64,000 bases of DNA from Emydura subglobosa (Eukaryota; Chordata; Testudines; Chelidae), in NCBI GenBank assembly GCA_007922225.1, contig ML680053.1, positions 13,213,877-13,277,876 on the forward strand, in the 5' to 3' direction. Below, in pieces: positions 46,773 to 58,690 of this stretch (positions are counted from its first letter, which is position 1; the number at the start of each line of letters is the position of its first letter). A program made the position numbers and the translations under genes. Below the pieces are notes generated by a model. That model was not told the origin of the DNA. It saw only the letters and a program-made list of their open reading frames with translations, and did not search any database.

Positions 46773-47968
46773 CAAACACAGGTCAGCACACAGGCCTTGC
46801 AGTATCTGTCTGCTAAAGTCCATTTCACACAGTCAGGATGTCACTGGCCTGGGTGAGTCTATAACACAGCCATCACAAATCTTCCAAAACTTCTCCTTAA
46901 GATAGTGATTAAGGACAGCATAAACAGAAATGCATACAATAGACCTCATACCTTTTAACACTCACGATGTGGCACTGGCTCAGTTAGCTCTGTGCCACAG
47001 GTCTAGCAATGTTTAGACTCTCAAAAGCATCTGGAAAGGTGTCATAAAGCTTTTGAGAGATTTTCAGAAAAGAAACATTGGTAAGTCCCTTGTTTTTATA
47101 TGTATGCAACTCCAGGGCAGTTCCTACCTCATTACACCCCTGTTACCTGCCAGCTTGTGTTCTTGAGGAACCAGGGTGCAAAACCCCAACTCTCTCTGAC
47201 TCACCTGAATCCCACCCTCAGCCTCTGCTTGAACCAGAAACCAAAAGCAATGAAAGGCAGTGGGAGACACAGCGAAACCCTTCCAAACAAGGGTGATAAG
47301 ATTAAGGCAACTCCCTTAGCCTCATCTAAATCAAAGATGTAAAAAGGATGCAGCTTGATTAGCACATCGAATGGAGAACAGAAGCCTCATCTACATCGAA
47401 GATGGAACAAAAATTAGCATACCGAATGGAGAACCAAGTTCCAAAGCAGGAACCGCACTGAACTCTGTGATTGGCAAAGCAGGGATGCACTGCATGATGG
47501 GAGATTTCTGCTCCTGATGTTAATGAACTCACCCCTGCACACACTCAGCTCTGCAGTTATCAGACCATTCTAGTTATTGATATCCAAAACACTGAATCTG
47601 CCTGATTGCATTGTGAGCTCCCTCAAAGGAACACTGCCCATGGCCAAGAATGATCAGCTCCTATTGTCCAGCATAAAACCACTCTGGTAGTCTCCCTTGA
47701 GTCATTGTTTACCCATAAAGAAACCTAGTGTTCTCCCTTGAACCATTGATTCTTCCCTACAAAAACTCTACCCAGGTTCAAACCTCGGTTCTGATGCCTG
47801 GATCCAAATGCTGCATCAGCTCCACTGGAACTTCCCCTTTTCCTGACTGATCGTGTTGGGGGCTCTGCCTGTCTCAAGTGCTCCAGACCCTGAGCTGAAC
47901 AGCCTGTCTCCTGGGAACCTTTGAGTTGCACGGAGCGGTGAGACCCCCTCCCACATCTTCTCCCAACA

Positions 47969-47991
47969 CTCTCTCTCTCTCTCTCTCTTTC
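47969..47991. repeat. (TC)n microsatellite
   Basis: Simple CT tract inside the family-A LTR. Confidence 0.9.
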
Positions 47992-48359
47992 AGTCCAGGT
48001 ATAACTTTCTACTTTTGTAATCAAACCTGGGCTAGCTTTCTCCAATACCCCAACTGACATTGTGTAGTATTGTAAGCGTTTGATTGTTTTTCTCTCCTTG
48101 TATGGTATTACTATTAGTATCATAAGTTTTATATGCCTGGCAATAAACTAACTGTTATAATCAAGCTGGTTGCCAGTCTGTCTCTCTCCAAACTTCATTT
48201 ACTTCTTTGTGTTCTTGGCTTCCCTATCTTGCTCTGCAGCAACGCTTCTTTTACCTAAGCCAAAGATCTCTGGAGTGCCCAAAAATCCTGGGGTTTGCTC
48301 TTCAAAGGGGTTACTACTAGAATAATTGTAGACTGGAGAGGGGCAGCTGAGAAGTGCTG

Positions 48360-48560
48360 CTCTGCCTAGCCTGTGGAGTCCAGGGGCATATAAGGATGGC
48401 AGCTGAAAGTGCTGTTTGGACCCAGTCTGCTCAGAAGTGTGCTCTATTCTGGTGCGGTGCAAGAGAGCATATAAGGGTGGCCGCTGAAAGTGCTGTGTCA
48501 CTCAGCCTGCTGAGTTCAGGGACATATAAGGGGACAGCGGAAAGTGCTGTTAGCCTGGTC
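48360..48560 (+). repeat. ~75-bp tandem repeat in family-A LTR
   Basis: Three imperfect units, each with 'catataag' followed by 'gctgaaagtgctgt' or 'gcggaaagtgctgt'. This is the same array that appears inverted at 8505-8750. Confidence 0.8.
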
Positions 48561-48879
48561 CACTCAGATGCACTCGGTTAATCTGGAATGTGTGTGTGTA
48601 TATGTGGGGAGTTTATTTGAATCGGGGGCTGGAGGAACCCAGCCCTGAAAACCTTAGGTCCTGTAGGATAGCTCCATTGGGAGGGGACTTGTAGCCATAT
48701 GAACACACAAGTAACACAAGAAGTACGTTAATAGAATCACATACCCCCTTCCAGGAAAGTAACCCTAATAAATGAGTGAACCCCAAGGTGACAGGCAAAT
48801 CTGGTAACACCCCATCCTTGACCACCATTTGTATAGTCTATTTACCTGAGTCTTTAATTTTGTCTGATAGCAACTCCAA

Positions 48880-49290
48880 TGAGCTAAGTTCATTTTTCCT
48901 CGTGGGGGCAGATGACGGGGGGGCAATCATGCTTGTCAGTCTATCTCACGAATGCTTGGGTCTTGGGGTCAGGTTCCAGTGTATCCATCAACAGCTGGGC
49001 CAAAGGGCTGCCCAGGCAATTCACTTCTCCTCCTCCTCCTCTGAACTTTTGCTGATGTAGCGCTTTCTTCACAGGTGACTGAGCAGCCTCAAAACTAACT
49101 CAAATTCTGTAGTTCTGCTGGGGGGTGGTGAAGAAGGCTTTTTCCGTTCAGTGTTTCCACCATTTCTGAAAAGCACATTCTTGAACCAAGACAGCTTTTT
49201 CCACACACCAATGGGTCTTCTGAGGGTGGTGCTGCTGATCAACCAACCGTTCAGCTTTAGAGATCAGGGGTTCTGATTTAGTCCAGAGAT
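48880..49290 (-). repeat. Right inverted repeat flanking the Polinton (candidate TIR)
   Basis: This is the reverse complement partner of 32945-33265 (see landmarks there). Its inner edge is 70-100 bp beyond the end of the family-A LTR. In minus-strand frames it reads GVWKKLSWFKNVLFRNGG, then a Glu-rich run and MDTLEPDPKTQ, similar to the left copy. Confidence 0.6.
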
Positions 49291-51482
49291 TATTCTGCTA
49301 CAAAATATGGACATTGTCACTAATAACTGTAAATTAAAGTGATTGGCAGCTCTTCTGATCCTTGTTGAATGATGTCCTATTTGTGTGGTACTAGAACTGA
49401 AAATTTCATCATTGCCTGGGGTATGCAAAAGATACATCATAGCAGGGTCATCTACTGACATCAGCATCAGAGTTGTAGCTGAAATGTAAGAGCTTTTTAA
49501 CTAAGGAGTCTCATCTGTAGGGGTAGAATCTGACAACCACATTCTCTTTTGGGGTAACCAGGAGCATCTCCATTGACTTCATTGGAGCTGCTCCCTTCTA
49601 GACCAGCAGAGAATTTGACCCGGAAGCTCAAGCTTTTAGCTGATTCAAGCAATGAAGTTCTGAAGCTTCTGTTAAAAGCTGATCAGATGTTTCCACTATG
49701 TAAGAACATTTTCTGTGTTCAGTAGTGGTCCTACCTGTTATTGGTAATGACTGCATCAATAACCCTTTTAGCTCCTGGAGCATGTGGTGATCAGTATTCA
49801 CCAGAAAGTAGTCGTTTTTTAGATTCCACAGATACTTCCTATATTTAGAATGTGGTGACTGTAATATTTATTGGCAAAGTTTCACTTTTTAGTGGTGTCC
49901 ATTGTAGTTATGAACTATTACTGCTTGCACTGGTTTAAAAAGTTGGCTTCTGGATTGCTTATGCCAGTCTACTTGTGCCTGTCATTCTTACACATCAAAT
50001 GTGATGATAAGTTGCAACAACTATGCAACTGTTGTCCAACAATTAGGGTCAAGAATTTCAAAAGCAACAAGTGATTTTGGATGTTCAAGCTGAGTTACCT
50101 TAAAGGAGCTTGATTTTAAGAACATGGATATTCAGCACTTTCTGAAAATCAGTCCATTTAATAAAAATAAATAATACCTAGCTATTATACACTACTTTTC
50201 AGCAGTGGATCTCAAAATGCTTTACAAAGGAGGTTAGTACCTCAGACTGAACACTCAAACATGGCATGTTTCAGTAAAATAAATAAGAAATTAAATAGTA
50301 ATTTATGAATAGATGAGCTTTCATCTTGAAAAACACAAGGCCTTTTCCCATTATTTGAAAAACAATGTAGTTGTTTCTTGTTCAGCGTTATTTACACTTG
50401 AGCAGGTTGTGCAAAAATAACAAATTAGCACAAATAAAATCACAAAAAAATGAATATTGTCACACCTCTGTTTTGCTCAATTTAGCACTATATGTCCTAG
50501 AGGACTGCAATTTTTAAAAAAAAGTCATAGTGCATGTGTTAAAAAGCAAGCCTGATTCTTTCTTTCTTTTAAAAAATTAATTGCCTGCTATAAAAGACCA
50601 TAGAAAATCATCCATTTGTGATGTTCAAAGAACTTGCCTACAGGAAAGTCAGAGTTATTTTGAAAAACTCAGATGATCAGTAACTCTAGTTAATATTTAC
50701 TGGCTTATAGCAGCAGATGCTAAATAATAATCAGTCATACAGCAATGTGGAAGTCAGAGCGCTTCACAAATTTAGGGTTAGTCCTTGAGACTTTACTCTG
50801 TTCTCCACATCTCCTCACCAATCCACCCGCTCATCACCTGCCAAGGCACATGGAACAGGTACGAGCTCTGAAAGTAGACAATGTAAGAAGTGGATGTATT
50901 GAGGTAATTTAAAAATAGAAAGAGAGAAATCTATAAGAAGAGGTAAAACCACTGGTAGGGTAAACTCACTGAATTAGGGCTCAGTCCTGTAGTCCGTAGG
51001 TACACAAAATTCCCGCTGAAGTAAGCAGGAGCTTTGTCTGTGAATGAACTACAGGATCAGGGCAAAGTTTGGGTCACCAAGCTGGCTGCCAGGCAGATGT
51101 GCAGGCCATTGAACAGCTGTGCAGCAGAAGCTACTGAAACCTAAAGGCCAAAGTAGCTTCCATAGGTGCTTATGAGACCCTTCCTTCCAGGGAGGATGAA
51201 GATCAGCACGGCAGCTTATCACTTGGTCCCATCCCTCTCATGTCCAATCCCACATGCCCACAGTATGCTGCCATGCAGGGAGTCCTTGTTGTATGTGATG
51301 TCCACACCAGACCTGGATGCAGCCTCTCAGAGTAGCTCTCCTGGATTCTTGCCTCCCTGCATGCAGGAACTTGGACCCAAGTCCCCCAAAGATATTTAGG
51401 TGGGTAACTTCAGTTGAAATCAGTGGGAGTTAGGCACCTAAATACTACTGAGGGTCTGGTCCTTGGTTCTCCTGGTGGAGAG
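49291..51482. other. Intergenic with a short foldback
   Basis: No gene was recognised. Includes the foldback at 50977-51063. Confidence 0.5.
50977..51063. repeat. Short foldback repeat
   Basis: The left edge 'gggctcagtcctgtagtcc' pairs with the right edge 'aactacaggatcagggc'. It is of the same style as the foldbacks near 58076 and 61284. Confidence 0.7.
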
Positions 51483-52651
51483 TGTGACATCCCCCAAGGC
51501 ACAATCTGGACTGTGGAATCGCTGTGCTACTTAACTCTCTAGACCAGGGTGTCTCCTGTACTGCGCTACTGGTGAAAAGCAAGTCTCTCCAGGCTCTGCT
51601 CACATAGCCATTAGCATGTAAAGGCACGCCCAGCAAAGTTACAAGAATGCTCTCCCAGCCACTCACGAACTATATACAGGGAGATACTCGCAATACCCCC
51701 GGTCTCAGCTTTGCACCCCAGAAATGTGCATCTTACACTGTTCAAGACCTCCTTGATCAATATAAGTTCATTAATTAGTCCACCATTACATCAAAGGTAA
51801 TGGACATGCACAAGCCTTTGTTAACCTGAGCAAAGATTCTCCAAACACTTCAATCAAAGCACACTAGTTTAAATAAAGTATTAAAATAAGCATGTTCACT
51901 AAAGAAAGATAGATTTTCAGTAGTTACAAGTGTTTAAGGCATAAAAGTCAGAATTGGTTACAAAATAAATGAAATATAGATCCACAATCTAATTCCTAAA
52001 ATTTACCAAGCTAAGCAAGACTTGAAATAAGTAGCTTTCTCACCCCACCAGATGCTGCAGGCAGTTCTTAGTTTGCAGTTCTTAGTCTTCACAGTTCTTA
52101 GTTTGCAGGCTGAATCCCTTTATAGCCTGGGATCACTCCTCTTGTCTAGTTCAATGATGCTTCTTTGTGTTTCAAACATTCTTGCTCCATGATTAGAGGT
52201 GGGGGATGAGAGATAATGAAGAAGCCGTTGTCTCTTATTTTATACCCTCCTTCTCTCCTTGAGGAATACTCCTCCACAAAGATATAGACAACGCAGTCTC
52301 CTGTGTTGGTGAGATTCAAAGCGTGAATTGTAAATTTCATGCTCCCCCCTTCTGTGTACGTGACGTTTGAAATGACATGCAAGGCCTTTGTTATTTCTAA
52401 GGAGCTAGTCTGTGGGCGTTCCCCAGACTCACAACATGTTTTAGTAACAAACATATAGCAAAATCTCCTAACTCCATATACAATGATGATGCACACATTT
52501 TAACAGGACAATGATGTTCATTGAACAATGATGTTCAACAAATTATGACTTTTCAAATAATACCTCACAGTGCTTATTTTGTACAAAATATATCATAACC
52601 ATATAAAAGGTTATGGGTTACAGGGTATTATTTGGGGTACAGTGGGTCACA
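51483..52651 (-). mobile_element. Solo ERV LTR, family B (inverted)
   Basis: It runs TGTGACATCC to GGGTCACA. Its inverted right end aligns with the start of the LTR at 33628 (ACCCTG..A.CCCATA wording). Flanks GGAGAG and GGGGAG differ by one base and may be a duplication, but this is weak. The frame on the minus strand at 52146-52496 is not coding. Confidence 0.75.
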
Positions 52652-53800
52652 GGGGAGCCATTGCACCTGAAGGATAGAGGGTTGTTTTTGTGCCAAAATG
52701 ATTATTTATGTCTCCCATCATGTAGACTACTGTGCAATGGGTAGCAATTAACGCTGACTCTGACATATCCTACTTGTGTGTTAACCTGAGCCCTTACTCA
52801 ACACCTTTGTCAAGGCAAGTCAGTCTGCAATCACTAATAGACAATGTCTTATACCACTGTTTTAATTAAAACAAAGGGTGCTTGCACAATATGGGGCTAC
52901 TGCTACTGTTTATAATCTCTTCACTGACGGTACATCTTCACTTCTCCTGTGGTAGCTAGACAAGTCATAGATATGCATTAGTTCCCTCTTTGGTTGTATT
53001 CGATGGAGGCAATGATAATGCAGATTTAGGGCCATTTCCTGCCTCCCTTTACTCACACAAGTAGGCTCAATAGAGCCAATGGCATTGTTCATTGAAATAT
53101 TTAGTTGCAAAATCAGGCCCTTAGGGATGAGACAACCTTCGAAAAATGAACAGATAATGAAATCAGTGTTGTTAATTCTATAATTACTTCTTTCCAAAAT
53201 GATAACCTCTCAAAAGCTCACCTTGTAGCACTAAGGGTAAATGATGCACATTTTGAATAGCATAATGTTTAAATATATCATTATTTTACATGTATTGAAA
53301 TACTACTTCAGCATCGATGAGTCCATGGGGAGCTCTCATTTATTTCAGTATTCTCAGCAGCATCGCATAACTGATTTGAAGGGCAAGGGTATCTCTCTTT
53401 GAGACATCTTCCTAAGGGGTTATGCATCACACCACCCCCTTAATTAGCATGTCTGTGAATATTCATAAAGTGTATAATAAGAATTTTTGAAATCAGCAGT
53501 GAGCCTGTGCATCTGTGTCTGGATCAAATTTTTACATGGTCATGGTGAAAAGTGTGCAAAGAAAATCCTTATCTAGATGCTCTTGTGATGTATCTTCCAT
53601 GTTGGTTGTGGAGGAAATAGGCATAGGGAGTGAAATTCAGGGCAACATGAGTCCTATGCATCACTTAAGTTCCATTTAAGAGCTCAAAATAGGCCTTCAG
53701 TGGGACCTAAGTGGTGCATAAACCCTGTGCTGGCTCTCTGCACAGGGGTGAATTCTGCTCAATGTAGATAAGGTGACAATTATTCTTCTTACATATGGAA
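52652..53800. other. Intergenic, nothing recognised
   Basis: AT-rich, no supported gene or repeat end. Confidence 0.5.
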
Positions 53801-53804
53801 ATAG

Positions 53805-56800
53805 CAACATTTACAAGTTAATAAAAAAGCTTGAAATCCATTTGAGGGCTTCAGGAGATGCAGAGAGCACTTTTGCTATACCTCCTGGAAGTGAAAAGAT
53901 GGAACACTTATTCACAATGTGTTCAATGGTTTGAAGGTTTCCACATTCACATCGTGCTGAATCCTTAATTTTCCATTTATGCATCAGGTGTCCATATCTT
54001 CCATGTAATGTCCTAACACAATTGATGGTCGTCCACTGTCTTCGGCAGAGCAAGAAACCAGGTAGTTCAACGGCGGGGTCATCTATGAGGTGCGTGTTGT
54101 TTACATCAGAGCCTACCCATTGCAACTGCCAGGGGTCTTTGGTGTTGAAGTTGGATGACAGAAGACCTTCTTCAGCCACCCAGACTGGTCAGCAGGACTT
54201 AGGCGAGTGCAAGGCGCGTGAACAAAGTTGTCATGGAACAGGAGTTTTTGGTTAGCAAAAGCTTTCTTGAACTCATGCATATAGCCATTTCTCACCAGAT
54301 GGTTGGTGTGATGGTTCAGTTGGGGTTGCAATCCAGACCAGTGCGGGGTGATGGCACCACTTACCAGCAACCCAGTGTGCCTTACAGTGCTTTGCTACTG
54401 AAACTCCCAGGCTGGGATGCTCATTGTCAGCAAGAAGCATGCAGGTCACACCCTAAATGTCTGTGTGCTAGACAGCCCTGGTTCAGCAGATCTGACCTTA
54501 GCAACCTGTTTACAGCCCTCTAGCCCCACTCTGGGTTCCATCAGTCTTGATTACAACCAACAAGATAACCCCAACACACCCCCAGTCCTGAATTTCCGCA
54601 AAACCATGTGCCCAGAAGTGTCTAGCCCTCACCTGGACCAGCTCAGAGAAATAAGAAGGTTTGTTGCTAGAATCCCAAGCAAGGCAGTGTTTACGTCTGT
54701 GAGCGGAGGGACACTTTGAAAAAGAGTGCCCCTATTGGGAAGAGAAGAAGTCTAGCCCCAAGGGAAAGAGAGAAGGAAAACCCCAAGGGGCCCGACCTGT
54801 GAAGAGAACAGGAAGGAAGGATTCTTGTTTCAGCTGGGGGTAACCAGGACATCTGAAGAGGCAGTGCCCTTACAGACAGAATAGGAGTCCCAGGAAGGTT
54901 AGGATCCTTACTGGGGATGAGAAGAAGGACCTGAGGCAGGAGAAGAGCAAGAGATCCAGAAAGGACTAGAGAGAGTTGCTAGATCTCCAGAGGCGGTGCA
55001 CCAAGGTGGTGGAGAAGGTCAAAGGGCCGAGCGGGTGAGAGATCAGAAATGGGAGAGAAGGAAGAGACCCTTAGACAGCCCACTGAAGGATGTGAGGACT
55101 TATACAGACACCAATTGGGGAGCTGGGAACTCAGACCCTGGGAGAAGGGGTGCTAGGAGAGCTGGCAGAGCAAGGGCCAGGGATAAGGGAGAAACTGGAA
55201 GCCACCAAGCTGGCCTTGCAAAGAGTGCAAGATGATGCAAAGGTGCAGAGAGAGAAATTCAGGGATGCCAGGGAGGAAAAGGATAAATTACTTCTGCTGG
55301 TGAGTGACTTGAGGCAGGCGAGAGATGCCCGGTGGACCCAGATGCGAAGCAAGCAGGGGAGGTAATATGCCCCCCCGGGGCAGTTGGTCTTGAGTGGGAG
55401 GGAGTGTGATGGGGCATCTGCCCCACACTGTCACTGAAGGGGTTAAAAGGAGCCTAGGAAGGCTGCACAGAGAAGCCAAGGCACCACCAGAAGAGAGTGC
55501 ACAAGATAGCAGAACTAATCTCTGTGACGGCCAGCAGGGGGTGCTGCAGTGGTCAGGGCGCCCCGTCACACACCTTTTAGATACTGATTATAACAACAGT
55601 GAGTTGGGAGTACAGTGGGCTGCTCAGGCCAGGTGAAACTCACTGCTATATATCAGGGTGCCCCTTGCCCTCTATCCTGGGCCTGTTCTTAATGTCACAG
55701 CTGGAGAAAGGGTGTTTGCAAGGACTGGAAGCAAAGGCAGCGGAGTGGACAAATCTCATAGTGCATTTAACTGAATATCGATGAGGTCCATGTGCAAGCT
55801 TCTTCTCCACACAGGTGTGCAGTACTTGGACCTGGAACAAACTAAAGCCAGTGGTGCCATTCGTAGCATTCGAGTATCACAAGCCCAGCTAGAACCTGCT
55901 AGATTTTTGGATGATATTGATGCAACTCTTCATTTTATGTCTCACCTGCTTGAGATGTTGTTGATAGGTAAGGTTGCAATCAAGAGTGACTCCTAGATAG
56001 CTGGGGTTGGGACTGTGGATGATTGCCTTGCCACAGAAATTTACGTTCAGCATCTTTTTAGCTTCAGAATTACTGTGATGGAAAGTTGACGATACCTTTT
56101 TTGATGGATTGGATTGGAGCTCCCAGTACCAAAAATAGTTTTTCACCATCTCCTGATCAACATTAAGGGTGTCTTCTGCTTCCTTGCATGTTGTGGCCTG
56201 TGCTGTTAGTACCAGATCGTCTGCATGTCATTTCAGGCACATTCAGCCGGGCAGGCTATTGTGCAGGCTCCACTTTTTGCTAACCCGACTTCCGAGATGG
56301 ATATGGAACATTCTGTCTGAAAGCATGGATGTAATGAGTCAAAATATCAGATCACATTGAAGCAGGTTGCGTAGTTTCAGCAGTAGGCCCTTGTGTCAGA
56401 CGGTGTCGTAGGCTGATGGCAAGTCAATAAAAGCTGTGGCTGTTTTTAGCTTCCGCTCGAAGCCGGCCTCAATATGTGTAGTCAATGCAAGCGCTTGGTC
56501 ACAGCAGCTTTGCCCTGCCCTGAAACCTGCCTGTTCTGGGGGCAACTGTGGTCTCCAGGCAGGGGAGGGGGAAATCATCCTCGCTAGATCACTCACTGCA
56601 GTAATTTGTATGCTGTTCAGAAGACAGATATAGCACGGTAGGTTTTGAGGTCATCAAGAGGCTTTCCAGGTTTTAAAACAGCGATGGCCTTTGATCATCT
56701 CCAAGCTGTACGGAGTTTGCTGGTGGTGATGACATCCAGTCACGCCCTGAGATATTTAAGGAAATCCAGAAGGATGCTGTCAGTGCCAGCTGCTTTTCCT

Positions 56801-56940
56801 GCTTTAGTAGCACAGTGGGCAAGGTCAATGTCAGCTCTTGTGAGGGTCAGACAGATTTGACAAAGGGGCACTTCATACACAGGATTCCTCAAGTCGACAG
56901 CTAAAAGCTGGGACAGGAATCCAAAGGGCTGAAGTAGAGT
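53805..56940 (-). mobile_element. Jockey-like non-LTR retrotransposon, split by a later insertion
   Basis: Minus-strand order from 56940 down starts with KAAGTDSILLDFLKYL (about 56745-56800), then PPEQAGFRAGQSCCDQALALTTHIEAGF and FIDLPSAYDTV (56396-56540). Next come VKNYFWYWEL and PSYLGVTLDCNLTYQQHL (55889-56149), and finally RQWTTINCVRTLHGRYGHLMHKW with CECGNLQTIEHIVNKC (53811-54110). The last piece is the Cys/His end typical of jockey-type LINE proteins. The element is broken by an unrelated block at about 54390-55690. The catalytic FADD box was not seen and may have been lost. Confidence 0.8.
54390..55690 (+). mobile_element. Retroelement gag-like fragment and LTR-like end, inserted in the jockey-like LINE
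   Basis: Plus-strand frames show the second half of a zinc knuckle, GHFEKEC (54709-54729). A second degenerate one is CFSWG-stop-PGHLKRQC (54826-54867); both lack one or more of the CCHC cysteines. A coiled-coil stretch follows (LEATKLALQRVQDDAKVQRE, then REEKDKLLLLVSDL, about 55195-55310). At 55409 a GTGATGGGGCATCTG segment looks LTR-like. These are nucleocapsid-style features of an LTR retroelement. The order and borders are unclear, and no polymerase is present. Confidence 0.5.
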
Positions 56941-56954
56941 GCTTACTCTGAAAT

Positions 56955-57123
56955 AGCGAGAGTCCTGTGCCACCTTGAAAACTAACGAATTTATTTGGGC
57001 ATAAGCTTTCGTAGGCAACTTTCTGCCCATGAAAGCTTATGCCCAAATAAATTTGTTAGCCTTTAAGGTGCCACAGGACTCTCGCTGTTTTGCTAAAAAC
57101 AGACTAACACGGCTACCCCTCTG
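56955..57123 (+). mobile_element. 169-bp palindromic insertion with 12-bp target duplication
   Basis: TTACTCTGAAAT is repeated at 56943-56954 and 57124-57135. The insert starts AGCGAGAGTCCTGTG. Its reverse complement ends the palindromic part at 57086 (arms of about 63 bp with roughly ten differences). A 37-bp tail ending CACGGCTACCCCTCTG follows on the right. This is the same layout (inverted arms plus right-only tail plus 12-bp duplication) as the Penelope-like element at 26610. It has no coding capacity. Confidence 0.85.
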
Positions 57124-57179
57124 TTACTCTGAAATGTTCCCTATAACTCTGAAATGGAGGTGCTTAACAGAATCAGAGT

Positions 57180-57500
57180 AAAACTTTCAAAGGTGCCTAA
57201 GTGACGCAGGAGCATAAGTCTCATTTTCTAGTCTCTAAGCTGTTTAAAAGACTAAATCCCACTGACTTTCAATGAGACTCAGGCTCCTAGGGGCCAGATT
57301 TACAAAGGTGCCCAAAGATGTAGACTGGCGCCTACTGGAATTTACAAATGCACCTAAGTGATTTAGGTGCCTTACTCCCATTGACTTCCAGGTGCTTTTG
57401 TCAATTCTGTGAGGTGCCTAGCTGCTTCTTTCGGCATCTACATTTCTCTGTAAATTTGGCCCTATGTGCCTTTTGAAAATGGGACTTAGGCTCCTAGGTC
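57180..57500. repeat. Interspersed repeat with 'cctaagtgac' wording
   Basis: Repeated inverted 'aggtgcctaagtgac' and 'gggacttaggctcctaggtcac' units. Similar segments lie near 17070-17240 and 30010-30100. Class unknown. Confidence 0.5.
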
Positions 57501-57734
57501 ACTTGAAAATGTTACCTTCATTCTTTTGAGTTCATACGTTAGTGTTAGCTGCCTTTTTGCTCTCCCTCCTCTCACGCAATCCACTGCATGTTTCCAAGAT
57601 CCCCCCACAAAACTACACCCGTAAGTGTTTTCTAATGATTTGTTCCAAGTGCTTAGACACAATCAGTCATTCTGTAAGATTCATGAGAAAATGTTTATCG
57701 CTGACAGACATGGCGGTGATTCAAAGCTATAACC

Positions 57735-57860
57735 AAGGCTTCTGAACAGAGATGTGCTCTAGGAATGATTCTGGGGAGTTCTATGGCCTGTGTTACACAG
57801 GAGGTCAAACACAATGATCAAAATACGCCTTCTGGCCTTGGAATCCGTGATTTATGACTC
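57735..57860 (+). mobile_element. CR1 LINE 3' tail
   Basis: It matches the 3' end of the copy at 3820-5615: 'gctctaggaatgattctggggagttctatggcctgtg' style wording, then 'cttctggccttggaatcc'. The fragment is about 125 bp. Confidence 0.8.
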
Positions 57861-58690
57861 CAGTAGTAAGTTATTTCCTTAGGGAGAGAAATTATTTGAC
57901 ATCGACATAGGGTAATTTTAAACAGAAGTATTATACAACAAAAGAAGAAGACCGTTTAAGTCTCGTGTTCTCATAGATGGGGTCAGTGCATGGCTTCCAC
58001 AGGATTCCAGAAAACAGATGTTCAAACAGTCAGCCAGACTATTCATCCCATAACTCTCCCAAGACATTGTCAGAGAGCTCGATTCTGCTCTCATGTACTC
58101 ATTGACGTTAATAGCGTTATTTTTGATATAGCCTGAGGTCAGTGAGAAGAGAATCAGGCCCAGAATGTTTGCCATATCCCTCACATTTTAAAGGCCTGCT
58201 TTTCAGATGATCACATATATTTCTCTCTTCAAGGTTTCATATTGCCACCCATCACTGTAGTATCAGAGTACCTTCCAGGTAAAAATCAATTAACAATATC
58301 AAAGTCCCTAGTGTACTTCATGGAGTCTCTGGCTGTTTCCCCTTTCTGGGGTATTAAAACTCACTTGGGGTATGGTTAAGTTTTTGTATGTTTGATTTGT
58401 TTTCTAGGGCTTTCTCATTGTGGTTTGCCTCACGTGTTATTTTATTTAATTTTTAGGGCTGGATGAGGGGGCAGGTAGGAAGGGATGGACTGTACACACA
58501 CATAACCAAAAGACAATCCTTGCACCGAAGAGCTTAAAAACTAGGCGCCGATCCTGTAACGAGCTTGATCAGGGCTGACCCTTGCACTGAATCCACTAGG
58601 TGTCTGCATGGGCCTGTGGGGTCACTGCAGTTTTGGGGTCCTAATGTGTACCTATTAGTCACCCCTAGCAATAAACGGATATTACAGGAA
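57861..58690. other. Intergenic with a foldback at 58076-58164
   Basis: No gene was recognised. The foldback has 'gattctgctctcatgta' at the left and 'gagaagagaatcaggcc' at the right. Confidence 0.5.

Larger units (their letters stand above)
47141..48809 (+). mobile_element. Solo ERV LTR, family A
   Basis: It runs TGTTACC to GGTAACA with CCCC on both sides (47137-47140 and 48810-48813). The flanks are low complexity, so they are weaker support than in the sister copy at 8281-9916. AATAAA lies near 48145 after 'ttatatgcctggc'. Beyond it an array of three ~75-bp units with CATATAAG(G/A) boxes and 'ctgaaagtgctgt' sits at 48370-48560. This is unusual for a position downstream of the polyadenylation signal. 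No internal genes. Confidence 0.85.
32945..49290. mobile_element. Decayed Polinton/Maverick (adintovirus-like) element, with nested insertions
   Basis: The unit has flanking inverted repeats, plus-strand integrase, small core-like and capsid-like genes, and minus-strand hypothetical, packaging ATPase and protein-primed polymerase genes. This is the module set of Polintons, which are integrated virus-like elements. Later insertions are solo LTRs at 33628-34722, 38929-40122 and 47141-48809 and a CR1 at about 45845-46772. Removing them leaves about 11.5 kb, shorter than the usual 15-20 kb. The capsid gene is cut short, and I found no cysteine protease or penton gene. All genes are broken. It is a fossil and not an active virus. 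Confidence 0.8.

Noticed and set aside
47725..48123. 132-codon minus-strand frame
   Set aside because: Antisense within the family-A LTR, built partly from a (TC)n tract (Glu-Arg repeats).
48613..48828. Short minus-strand frame with a hydrophobic stretch (LLVLLVCS)
   Set aside because: Inside the family-A LTR; a chance hydrophobic run and not a viral envelope remnant.
52146..52496. 116-codon minus-strand frame
   Set aside because: Lies wholly inside the family-B LTR at 51483-52651 and has no retroviral similarity.
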